From assembly GCF_900155475.1 (NCBI RefSeq), contig NZ_FXAM01000001.1:3978881-4042880 (forward strand): 64,000 nt of DNA. Direction: 5' to 3'. Below, one piece after another: positions 17,326 to 26,458 of this stretch. Within the stretch, counting starts at the first letter, position 1. Each line of letters begins with the position of its first letter. Source of the DNA: Methylomagnum ishizawai. GTDB taxonomy: Bacteria; Pseudomonadota; Gammaproteobacteria; Methylococcales; Methylococcaceae. The notes under the pieces were generated by a model. That model ran no database searches and was not told the DNA's origin. It saw only the letters and a list, made by a program, of their open reading frames with translations. A program made the translations under genes and the position numbers.

Positions 17326-18202
17326 CACCCGGCCCGCTTGACGCCGGACAGCAAGGCCCAATCCTCCCGCACCAGCGTCGGCGCGAATTCGACCCGGTCG
17401 GCGTAGGCGGCGCGTACCGTGTCGGCCTGGGTGGCGAGGATGCCCGACAAGGCCAAGCCGCCGCCGGGCCGCAAAGGCGCCAGGATGGCGGCGGCCAATT
17501 CGACCAGGGGACCAGCCAGGATATTCGCCAGCACGATATCGGCTTCCAGCGCGGGCAGCGCCTTGGGCAGATAGAGTTTCAGCCCGGCTTCCACGCTATT
17601 TTTGCGGGCATTGTCGGCGCTGGCGGTGAGGGCTTGGGGATCGATATCGACGCCATGGGCCAGGACCGCGCCCAGTTTCAAGGCGGCGATGGCGAGTATC
17701 CCGGAGCCGCAACCGTAATCCAGCACGGTCTTGCCGGCCACCTCCTGGCCGTCCAGCCATTCCAGGCACAGCGCGGTGGTGGGATGGGTGCCGGTGCCGA
17801 AGGCAAGGCCGGGATCGAGCCAGACATTGACGGCGTCGGGTTCGGGCGGCTCGTAGCTAGTGGGGCAAATCCACAGCCGCTGGCCAAAGGACATGGGCTT
17901 GAAATGCTCCAGCCACGCCCGTTCCCACACTTGATCCTCCAGGACGGAGGCTCTCCAGTCGCGCAACCCGCCGCCGAAGCGGGCTTCCACGGCGGCGCGG
18001 ACCGCCGCTTCGTCCGCGCCCTCCTCGAACAAGGCCACCACCTGGGTACGATTCCACAGCGGCGTCTCGCCCGGCTTCGGCTCGAACAAGGGCTGGTCGC
18101 CCGCGTCCTCGAAACCGACCGACACCGCCCCGAGGTCCATGAACAGGTCCGACAGCGGCTCGGCCCTGGATTCATCGACGACGACGGCGAATTGCTGCCA
18201 CA

Positions 18203-18203
<1 letters not shown>
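17325..18203 (-). CDS. prmA: Ribosomal protein L11 methyltransferase
   Basis: 292 residues, near the 293 of E. coli PrmA. The N-terminal substrate-recognition domain is about 1-125. The SAM site is LDYGCGSGILAIAALKLGA, and NILAGPLVELA is the catalytic-loop counterpart. LDPGLAFGTGTHPTT is the signature just before the methyltransferase core. It trimethylates L11. The start at 18203 overlaps the accC stop by one base, so accC-prmA-DUF3426 form a coupled unit. Confidence 0.96.
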
Positions 18204-19549
<1,346 letters not shown>

Positions 19550-19576
19550 GGAGATAACCTAAAGGTGGGGGCCGCG

Positions 19577-20047
19577 TTATTCGATGATGAACAGCGGCTG
19601 GTTATATTCCACGGGCTGGGCGTTTTCCACCAACACCTTGGTGATCTTGCCGGATTTGTCGGCCTCGATCTGGTTGAGGATTTTCATCGCCTCGATGATG
19701 CACAGGGTTTCCCCGGTCTCCACTAATTGGCCCACTTCCACGAAGGACTTGGCCCCTGGGGTCGGCGAACGGTAGAAGGTACCGACCATCGGCGAACGGA
19801 CGATATGGCCGGTGATGCGGTCGCCCTCGCCCGTCGCCGGGGCTTCCGGGGCCACAGCGGGTGCTGGCGGTGGCTGGTAGGCGATGGGCATCCCCGGTTG
19901 CATCATCGACACGAATTGTGGCGGGGCGGCCACTTGGGAGCCTTGCCGACTGATGCGGACGGATTCTTCTCCCTCGCGGATTTCGATTTCCGCGATATCG
20001 GACTCGCCGATCATCTCGATCAGCTTTTTTATTTTTCTAATATCCAT
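19577..20047 (-). CDS. accB: Biotin carboxyl carrier protein of acetyl-CoA carboxylase
   Basis: 156 residues. An N-terminal helix ([20 protein letters not shown]) is followed by a Pro/Ala-rich linker (about 55-72) and a C-terminal biotinyl domain with [18 protein letters not shown]. Lys122 in AMK is the biotinylation site; Ile follows where Met or Leu is common. It lies four bases after aroQ. Confidence 0.96.
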   Translation of the reverse strand: MDIRKIKKLIEMIGESDIAEIEIREGEESVRISRQGSQVAAPPQFVSMMQPGMPIAYQPPPAPAVAPEAPATGEGDRITGHIVRSPMVGTFYRSPTPGAKSFVEVGQLVETGETLCIIEAMKILNQIEADKSGKITKVLVENAQPVEYNQPLFIIE

Positions 20048-20051
20048 GGTG

Positions 20052-20498
20052 TTATCGACCTTGCTCTAGGAATTGAAAGGCGGCCTCAAGGGCCAAGCCA
20101 TAACCGGAAGCCCCCAGCCCGCAAATCACACCCTTGGCGATATCGGACAGGTAGGAATGATGGCGGAACGGCTCACGCGCATGGATGTTGGAGAGGTGGA
20201 CCTCGATGAACGGGATGCGGGTGGCCTGGAAGGCATCGCGCAGGGCGATGCTGGTATGGGTGTAGGCGGCGGGATTGACGAGGATGAAATCCACCTGCTC
20301 ATGGTAGGCGCGGTGGATGCGCTCGATCAATTCATGCTCGGCGTTGCTCTGGAAGGCTTCCAGGCGATGGCCGCGGGTTTCCGCACTCCGGGCGAGGCCC
20401 TCCACGATGTCCTGCAAGGTTTGCCGACCATAGACCTCGGGTTCGCGGACCCCCAGCATGTTCAGGTTCGGGCCGTTCAGGACCAAGATGCTCGCCAC
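20052..20498 (-). CDS. aroQ: 3-dehydroquinate dehydratase, type II
   Basis: 148 residues starting at a GTG (20496-20498), read as [25 protein letters not shown] lies seven bases before this GTG. The first in-frame ATG upstream would add about 31 unrelated residues. Type II motifs are [24 protein letters not shown] and [19 protein letters not shown]. It converts 3-dehydroquinate to 3-dehydroshikimate in the shikimate pathway. It heads the aroQ-accB-accC-prmA run. Confidence 0.95.
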   Translation of the reverse strand: MASILVLNGPNLNMLGVREPEVYGRQTLQDIVEGLARSAETRGHRLEAFQSNAEHELIERIHRAYHEQVDFILVNPAAYTHTSIALRDAFQATRIPFIEVHLSNIHAREPFRHHSYLSDIAKGVICGLGASGYGLALEAAFQFLEQGR

Positions 20499-20639
20499 GG
20501 GAGAACCTCCGGTTAAGGGCGTTGTAAGGGAAACAAGCGCGGGTATTGTGCCGAAACCGGCAAATCTTGTCCATGAAGCTAGATTTTCCACGATGATCGC
20601 GGCAGTTGGTGCAAATACCCCAGGATTTCGCTACGGAAC

Positions 20640-21152
20640 TCAAGGCCGGGTTTCCAGTAAAGGCCGGACGATATCGAGGACTTGCTGGCGCTCGAAGCCG
20701 CCGGTATGGGTGGCGACCGGCTGGCCCGTGCGGTCGAACACCACCGAGAACGGCAGCACCGACAGGTGGTTGCCGAGTTGGTCGGCCCAATGCGGCACGC
20801 GCTCGTCGCCGAGCAGGATGGGGTAGTTGATGGGATTGTCCTTGAGGAAGGTGCGGACCTCTTCCGGGTCGTCGATAGCAGCCCCGACGAACTGCAAGCC
20901 TTGCCCGCCGAGTTCCTGCTGCAAGCGCGAGAATTCCGGCATTTCCTCCCGGCACGGCGGGCACCAAGTGGCCCAGAAGTTGAGGACCACCACCTTGCCA
21001 CGCCATTCGGCCAGGGAATGCGGCGTGCCCGCGAGGTCGTGCAGCGGCGGTTCGGGGACGGGTTCCGTGGGAGACGCCCACCAGTGCTGGGTGGCGATAC
21101 CGGCCAGCAAGGCGGCGACCGCGACCAGTGGATACAACACTTTGCCGGTCAT
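20640..21152 (-). CDS. TlpA/ResA-type periplasmic thioredoxin
   Basis: 170 residues. An N-terminal anchor or signal (VLYPLVAVAALLAGIA) precedes a thioredoxin fold with NFWATWCPPCREEMPEF (Cys64, Cys67) and a cis-Pro region LPFSVVFDRTGQPV. Its start overlaps the dsbD stop by one base, so it probably receives electrons from DsbD and keeps periplasmic thiols, such as apocytochrome c haem sites, reduced (inference). Confidence 0.9.
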   Translation of the reverse strand: MTGKVLYPLVAVAALLAGIATQHWWASPTEPVPEPPLHDLAGTPHSLAEWRGKVVVLNFWATWCPPCREEMPEFSRLQQELGGQGLQFVGAAIDDPEEVRTFLKDNPINYPILLGDERVPHWADQLGNHLSVLPFSVVFDRTGQPVATHTGGFERQQVLDIVRPLLETRP

Positions 21153-23503
21153 CAGCGCACCACCTTCCGCACATGTGCCACGAAGTTTTCGGCGTCCATA
21201 TAGCCCACCACCCGGAACGCCTTGCGCTCCGCTTGGTCCGGCCCGAAGAACAAGGTGGCGGGCGGTCCCACCAGACTGAACCGCTTGAGCAGGGCCGCGT
21301 CGTCCTCGGTGTTGTCGGTGACATCGGCTTGCAACAGGACCACATCGGCCAGCGCGGTCCGCACCTTGGCATCGGTGAAGGTATAGCGCTCCATCTCTTT
21401 GCAGGACACGCACCAATCGGCGTAATAATCCAGCATCGTCCAGCGCCCGGCGGCCTGGGCCTTCTGGATTTCGCGGTCAAGTTCGGCCACCGATTTGACC
21501 CGCCGGAATTCCAGGGATTGCGGGGCCGCCGCCCCGGTACCGCCCGCCGCGACCGCCTGCAAGCCGCGCAAGGGTTGCAAGGGATCGCCCGTGTTGGCGG
21601 CCACGCCGATCAAAAGCAGGACGCCATAGGCCAGCATCACGATACCGACGCCCTTCCACAGCCTGCGCCAGCCCGAAGCGGGCTGCGGCAGCGTATCCAG
21701 CGCCCCGAGGTACATCGCCGGGATAATCAGCAGCAAAGCCCACAGGAACATCGAAGCCGCGGGCGGCAGGATACGTGCCAACAACCACACGGCGATGCCC
21801 AGCAAACCCACGCCGAACACGGCTTTCACCGAATTCATCCAGATACCGGCCTTGGGCAGCAATTTCCCGGCGGAAGCCCCGATGGCCAGTAGCGGCAGCC
21901 CCATCCCCAGTCCCAGCGCGAACAAGGCGCAAAAACCCAGCACCCAATCGCCGGACTGGCCGATATAGATCAAGGCACCGGCCAGCGGGGCCGCGACGCA
22001 CGGCCCGACGATCAAGGCCGAGAGCGCCCCCATCACCGCCGCGCCCGCCAGCGTGCCGCCATGCTGGCGGTTGCTCCAACCGACCACACGGTCCTGGATG
22101 AAACCGGGCATTTGCAGGGTGAACAAGCCGAACATCGACAAGGCCAGCACCACGAACACCGCGCTGAAGGCGATGATGACCCTGGGCTCCTGGAACAAGG
22201 CTTGCAGATTGCCGCCGAACAGCCCCGCCAACACCCCGAACACCGCATAGGCCAAGGCCGAAGCCAGCACATAACTCAGCGACAGGAAGAAAGCGCGGCG
22301 GGTGGTCAGATGATGGCCGTGGCCGACCACGATGCCGGACAGGATGGGAATCATCGGGAACACGCACGGCGTGAACGCCAGCAGCAAGCCCATGCCCAGG
22401 AAGCTCGCCACCGTCAGCCACAGCGAATCGTTTTGCAACGAAGAGAAAATCTGGCATTGCTCAGATTGCGGCGCGTCCTCGACGAAGCCTGCGGCGGATT
22501 TCATCTCGCATTCGCCGGCGGGGGCGGCGGCGGGTGCGGGCGTGGTGTCCACACTGGCCTGGACCGTACCGGCGGCGGGCAATAGCAACTCGACCGTCTG
22601 GTTCATTGGTGGATAACATACGCCGCGGTCGGCACAGCCCTGGAACCCGGCCTTCAAGGCCAGTTTGAGCGGTTGGGCCGCATCGCGCACCAGCGGCAGC
22701 GCGAAAGCCACCGTTTCGTGGAACACCTCGACATCGCCGAATTCCTCGTCGTGCTTGGCTTCGCCATGGGGGATCGAGTAATCGCCCAACGCCACGCCCG
22801 GCGCCTCGGCCAGGGCGAGCTTGAATTTCTCGCGGTAGAGGTAATAGCCCTTGGCGATCTGCCAATGCAGCCACAGGGTATGATCGTCCTTCACCTCGGC
22901 GAAAAACCGGAACGCCTGCTCGGCGGGCAATAGTTCATCCTGGCCGGACCCCGTTTTCAGCCCCAAGGCATGGAGCGCCCCGCCCAGCATCGAATTCGAC
23001 GCCGCCGCGACATTCAACGGTGGCGGCGCGGGCCAGTCCAGCCGCAGCGTCTGTTTGAGCGGCGGATAGCATACCCCGGCATCGGCGCAGCCCTGCACGC
23101 TCATCTCCAAAGCCAAGGTTTGCATCCCGCCGTCCTGGCGCGCCACCGGCAAGCGGATTTGGGCATGGTTCCGGTAGACCTCCATCTCGCCGAAAATCTC
23201 GTCGTGCTTCAGCTTGCCCTCGGGCAACACCGGCTCGCCCAATTGGACCCCTGGGGTTTGGGTGGCGAATTTGAATTTCTTGCGGTAGAGGTGATAACCC
23301 TCGGCAATATCCCAATCCAATACCACCGTGTCGCCCTCGATCCGGGCCGCGCTCCGAAACGCCTGTTCCGCCGGCAACAGGTCTTCGCCCTCCAGCGCCC
23401 AGGCCACGCCCGCGCACCACAGGCACAGCATAAAAAAGCCGCCCCAGGCTCCAAGGCGGCGGCTGAAAAACAGGACGGGAGTCAGGGTTGGGGATGTAGA
23501 CAT
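21152..23503 (-). CDS. dsbD: Thiol:disulfide interchange protein DsbD with duplicated alpha domain
   Basis: 783 residues, about 200 more than E. coli DsbD. After a signal peptide there are two N-terminal DsbD-alpha domains in tandem: residues about 39-157 (QGCADAGVCYPP, Cys139/Cys145) and about 188-310 (QGCADRGVCYPP, Cys290/Cys296). Each begins with the same LLPAEQAFR. A membrane domain (about 375-640) follows with FTPCVFPMIP and VGPCVAAPLAG, then a C-terminal thioredoxin domain with YYADWCVSCKEMERYTF. It moves electrons from cytoplasmic thioredoxin to the periplasm. The ATG at 23503 lies within the end of cutA, a 22-base overlap. Confidence 0.94.
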   Translation of the reverse strand: MSTSPTLTPVLFFSRRLGAWGGFFMLCLWCAGVAWALEGEDLLPAEQAFRSAARIEGDTVVLDWDIAEGYHLYRKKFKFATQTPGVQLGEPVLPEGKLKHDEIFGEMEVYRNHAQIRLPVARQDGGMQTLALEMSVQGCADAGVCYPPLKQTLRLDWPAPPPLNVAAASNSMLGGALHALGLKTGSGQDELLPAEQAFRFFAEVKDDHTLWLHWQIAKGYYLYREKFKLALAEAPGVALGDYSIPHGEAKHDEEFGDVEVFHETVAFALPLVRDAAQPLKLALKAGFQGCADRGVCYPPMNQTVELLLPAAGTVQASVDTTPAPAAAPAGECEMKSAAGFVEDAPQSEQCQIFSSLQNDSLWLTVASFLGMGLLLAFTPCVFPMIPILSGIVVGHGHHLTTRRAFFLSLSYVLASALAYAVFGVLAGLFGGNLQALFQEPRVIIAFSAVFVVLALSMFGLFTLQMPGFIQDRVVGWSNRQHGGTLAGAAVMGALSALIVGPCVAAPLAGALIYIGQSGDWVLGFCALFALGLGMGLPLLAIGASAGKLLPKAGIWMNSVKAVFGVGLLGIAVWLLARILPPAASMFLWALLLIIPAMYLGALDTLPQPASGWRRLWKGVGIVMLAYGVLLLIGVAANTGDPLQPLRGLQAVAAGGTGAAAPQSLEFRRVKSVAELDREIQKAQAAGRWTMLDYYADWCVSCKEMERYTFTDAKVRTALADVVLLQADVTDNTEDDAALLKRFSLVGPPATLFFGPDQAERKAFRVVGYMDAENFVAHVRKVVR

Positions 23504-23811
23504 GCGCTGATCCAGTGCAGATAAGGGGCCGAACCGCGCGCCACGGGCAGGGCGACGATTTCGGGGACATCGTAGGGATGGCGGGATTGGATGAAAGTTT
23601 CCAAGGCCGGATAGAGAGCGGCTTCGGTCTTGATGAGCAACAGGTGTTCGGAAGCCCGCTCGGTCTTGCCCTCCCAGGTGTAGACCGAAACCAGGCCGGG
23701 CAGGAGATTGACACAGGCCGCGAGCCGCGCTTCGACCAAGGCTTCGGCCAGCGCCCCGGCGCTGTCGGCGTCGGGGCAGGTGCATAGAACTAGACAGTAT
23801 TCGGTGGACAT
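23482..23811 (-). CDS. cutA: CutA1 divalent-ion tolerance protein
   Basis: 109 residues, full length for CutA. Typical parts are LVLCTCPDADSAGALAEALV, RLAACVNLLPGLVSVYTWEG, LLLIKTEAALYPALETFIQS and HPYDVPEIVALPV. It is a trimeric protein linked to copper tolerance and often placed with dsbD, as here. Its last 22 bases overlap the dsbD start. Confidence 0.95.
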   Translation of the reverse strand: MSTEYCLVLCTCPDADSAGALAEALVEARLAACVNLLPGLVSVYTWEGKTERASEHLLLIKTEAALYPALETFIQSRHPYDVPEIVALPVARGSAPYLHWISACLHPQP

Positions 23812-23858
23812 GGCAAAAAGCCCCTGGGTTTTCCCGAATTTTACCGTATGAGGATGGG

Positions 23859-24293
23859 ATGGACATTAGACAATGGTTATTGGCCGCCGTGGTGGCCCTG
23901 CCGCTCCTGGAGCTTTACCTTCTAATCAAGCTGTTCGGGGCGCTGGGCTTCGTCACGACGGTGGCCTTGCTGCTGGGCGCGGCCAGCCTGGGGATGTCGC
24001 TATTGCGCTCGCAGGGCTTATCGACCTGGATGAACGTGCAACGCGCCCTGGCGCGGGGCGAAACCCCGGCCCTGGAAATGCTGGAAAGCGGATTGGTGGC
24101 CCTGGGCGGCTTGCTCTTGGTGATCCCGGGATTCCTCAGCGATATCCTGGGCTTGGCCTGTTTGATCCCGGCGAGCCGGAAAAAGTTGGCGGGCTATCTG
24201 CTGCAAAAATTCGTGGTGCTGCCGGATGGTGGGACGGAACCACCGCAAGGCCCGCGGGTCATTGAGGGGGAATTCAAGCGGGAGAAGGAATGA
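23859..24293 (+). CDS. fxsA: FxsA-family membrane protein
   Basis: 144 residues with about three membrane helices: LLAAVVALPLLELYLLIKLF, FVTTVALLLGAASLGMSLLR, then after ARGETPALEMLESGLVALGG another helix and GFLSDILGLACLIPASRKKL. This is the FxsA pattern, a protein named for suppression of phage F exclusion. It is divergent from cutA with only 47 bases between, so both promoters must lie there. Confidence 0.93.
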   Translation: MDIRQWLLAAVVALPLLELYLLIKLFGALGFVTTVALLLGAASLGMSLLRSQGLSTWMNVQRALARGETPALEMLESGLVALGGLLLVIPGFLSDILGLACLIPASRKKLAGYLLQKFVVLPDGGTEPPQGPRVIEGEFKREKE

Positions 24294-24363
24294 CCGGCGC
24301 GGACCCACCTCCAAGGTTCCGCGACGCCACCGACAGAACACTAGCGCCCCACCAGACACCGCC

Positions 24364-25818
24364 ATGCCCACCCAGCGTCTCACCATCGAAGGGATGCACT
24401 GTCCAGGCTGCGCCGACATCGTAGAGCAAGCGGCCCTGAAAGTCGTCGGCGTGTGGCTGGCCCAGGCCGACTACGACACGGGCACGCTCGAAGTCCTGTT
24501 CGACGCCGCCCGCACCAGCCCGGCCCTCATCGCCGCCGCCGTCGAACAAGCGGGCTACGGCTGTTCGCCGCGGCAGCGGTCGCGCCCGGTCTGGCGCAAC
24601 CTGGGACGCCTCGCAAGCGTGGCGCTGGCCCTGGCCGGCATCGGCGGGCTGACGACCGTGGGGATCGACCTGGCCGACCGTTTCCGCCTGCCGCAATTCG
24701 AGCATGGCATGGGCTATGGCCTGTTGTTCCTGGTGGGCTTGTTCACCGGCTTCCATTGCGTCGGCATGTGCGGCGGCTTCGTGGTAGGCTATACCGCCCG
24801 CGCCGCGCAGCAACCCGGACGCGCCCGCTGGCTGGGACATGCCGCCTACGGCCTGGGCAAGACCCTATCCTATACCCTGATCGGCGGGCTGTTCGGGCTG
24901 TTGGGTTCGTTCATCGCCTTCACCCCCACGATCCGGGGCTATGCCGCCCTGACGGCCGGCCTGTTCCTGATCCTGTTCGGGATCAACATGCTGGATTGGT
25001 TCCCCAGCCTGCACCGGATCGGTCTCAGGATGCCCCGGTTCCTGGCCCGTTTCCTCAGCATCGAAAGCAAAAAACACCCCAGCCCCTTCGCCATCGGCCT
25101 GCTCAACGGCCTGATGATCGCCTGCGGCCCGCTGCAAGCCATGTACGTCATGGCCGCCGGGACCGGGGATTTCCTGGAAGGGGCCAAGCTGCTACTGGCC
25201 TTCGGGCTGGGCACGCTGCCGGTGATGCTGGGCTTCGGACTGCTGGCGGGGGTGGTGTCGGGGCGGGTCACGCAAGGCGTGTTGAAGGCGTCGGCCTTCC
25301 TGGTGGTGGCCCTGGGCGTGATGATGTTGAACCGGGGCTTGCTGATGACCGGCAGCGGCTACGATTTCCGCAGCCTCGCCCTCCGCGCCGAGCAACGGTT
25401 CGATGCCTTACCAGCCCCGGCGGCGGAAACCCACCCCGAAGGCTACCAAGCCATCCGCATGGAAGTGGACGCCCAGGGCTACCACCCCAACCGCTTCGTA
25501 TTGAAACAAGGCGTCCCGGTGCGCTGGACCGTGGTCGGCCAGCACATCACCGAATGCAACCGCAGGATCATGGTGCCCGCACTGGGCTTGGAATTCGAGG
25601 TCCGGCCCGGCGACAATCTAATCGAATTCACGCCGGAGCGCAGCGGCGTCATCGCCTGGAGCTGCTGGATGGGCATGATCCACGGCTCTTTCGTGGTCAT
25701 CCCGGCGGACGCCCCGGCTCCAACTTCCACCCCACCCCCCCCAGAAAATCCGTATGAACACGCCCGAAGCCTTCTTCGTCAACTCCTGGAACGTCTACAA
25801 CAAGCTGGTCGCCCATAA
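24364..25818 (+). CDS. HMA - TauE/SafE permease - cupredoxin fusion protein
   Basis: 484 residues from MPTQRLTIEGMHCPGCADIV. Residues 1-65 are a heavy-metal-associated domain with GMHCPGC. From about 80 to 345 there are several membrane helices with FTGFHCVGMCGGFVVGY (Cys132, Cys136) and GLLNGLMIACGPLQAMYVMA, as in the small SafE-type permease family. From about 365 to 450 there is a cupredoxin-like domain with QHITECNRRI and IAWSCWMGMIHGSFVV. It probably moves or holds copper between cytoplasm and periplasm (inference). The last 65 bases overlap the methyltransferase gene, so its C terminus ends in a proline-rich tail plus a helix. Confidence 0.82.
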   Translation: MPTQRLTIEGMHCPGCADIVEQAALKVVGVWLAQADYDTGTLEVLFDAARTSPALIAAAVEQAGYGCSPRQRSRPVWRNLGRLASVALALAGIGGLTTVGIDLADRFRLPQFEHGMGYGLLFLVGLFTGFHCVGMCGGFVVGYTARAAQQPGRARWLGHAAYGLGKTLSYTLIGGLFGLLGSFIAFTPTIRGYAALTAGLFLILFGINMLDWFPSLHRIGLRMPRFLARFLSIESKKHPSPFAIGLLNGLMIACGPLQAMYVMAAGTGDFLEGAKLLLAFGLGTLPVMLGFGLLAGVVSGRVTQGVLKASAFLVVALGVMMLNRGLLMTGSGYDFRSLALRAEQRFDALPAPAAETHPEGYQAIRMEVDAQGYHPNRFVLKQGVPVRWTVVGQHITECNRRIMVPALGLEFEVRPGDNLIEFTPERSGVIAWSCWMGMIHGSFVVIPADAPAPTSTPPPPENPYEHARSLLRQLLERLQQAGRP

Positions 25819-26449
25819 CTACATGTTCCACCGCGAAATCTACGCCGCCGTGGAACGCAGCCTGGGCGACGGCCCGGCCCGTCCGTTCGCGCTGCTGGAC
25901 CTGGGTTGCGGCGATGCCTCCCGCCTCGCGCCGATCTTGAAGCGCCTGGATTTGGCCGCGTACCGGGGGGTCGATCTGGCGGGCCCGGCCCTGGCTTTGG
26001 CGGCGGAGAACCTGCGGGGATTGGCCTGTCCGGTCGATTTGCGCCAGGGCGATATGCTCGAATGGCTGGCGGACGACGGCGAACGCTACGACGCCGTGTT
26101 TTCCAGCTTCGCCCTGCACCATCTGACGGCGGCAAAGAAACAGGATTTCTTCCGGCGTTGCGCCGAGCGGCTACGGCCCGGCGGGCGTTTGCTGTTGATC
26201 GATGTGGCGCGGGACGAGGGCCAGGATTTGCCCGCGTATCTGGACGCCTATTGCGGGACCATGGCGCGGGATTGGACCGCGCTGGAGGCCGGGGAACTGG
26301 ACTTCGCCATCGGCCATGTCAGGAGCTACGACCTGCCCGAGACGCTGGACGGCTTGCTGGGCATGGCGGAACAAGCGGGCTTTACGGAAGCGCGGCGCTT
26401 GGGGCAATACACTTGGCATCATGCGTTGAGTTTTGGGAAGCCGGCTTGA
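25754..26449 (+). CDS. Class I SAM-dependent methyltransferase
   Basis: 231 residues. Motif I is LLDLGCGDASRLAPIL, followed by GVDLAGPALALAAENL (motif II), DAVFSSFALHHL (motif IV) and LRPGGRLLLIDVARDEG. The substrate is not recognisable. It overlaps the upstream copper-type fusion gene by 65 bases in another frame. An internal ATG (MFHREIYAAV) would reduce the overlap, but the sequence before it looks genuine. Confidence 0.82.
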   Translation: MNTPEAFFVNSWNVYNKLVAHNYMFHREIYAAVERSLGDGPARPFALLDLGCGDASRLAPILKRLDLAAYRGVDLAGPALALAAENLRGLACPVDLRQGDMLEWLADDGERYDAVFSSFALHHLTAAKKQDFFRRCAERLRPGGRLLLIDVARDEGQDLPAYLDAYCGTMARDWTALEAGELDFAIGHVRSYDLPETLDGLLGMAEQAGFTEARRLGQYTWHHALSFGKPA

Positions 26450-26458
26450 TCCGCCCTA

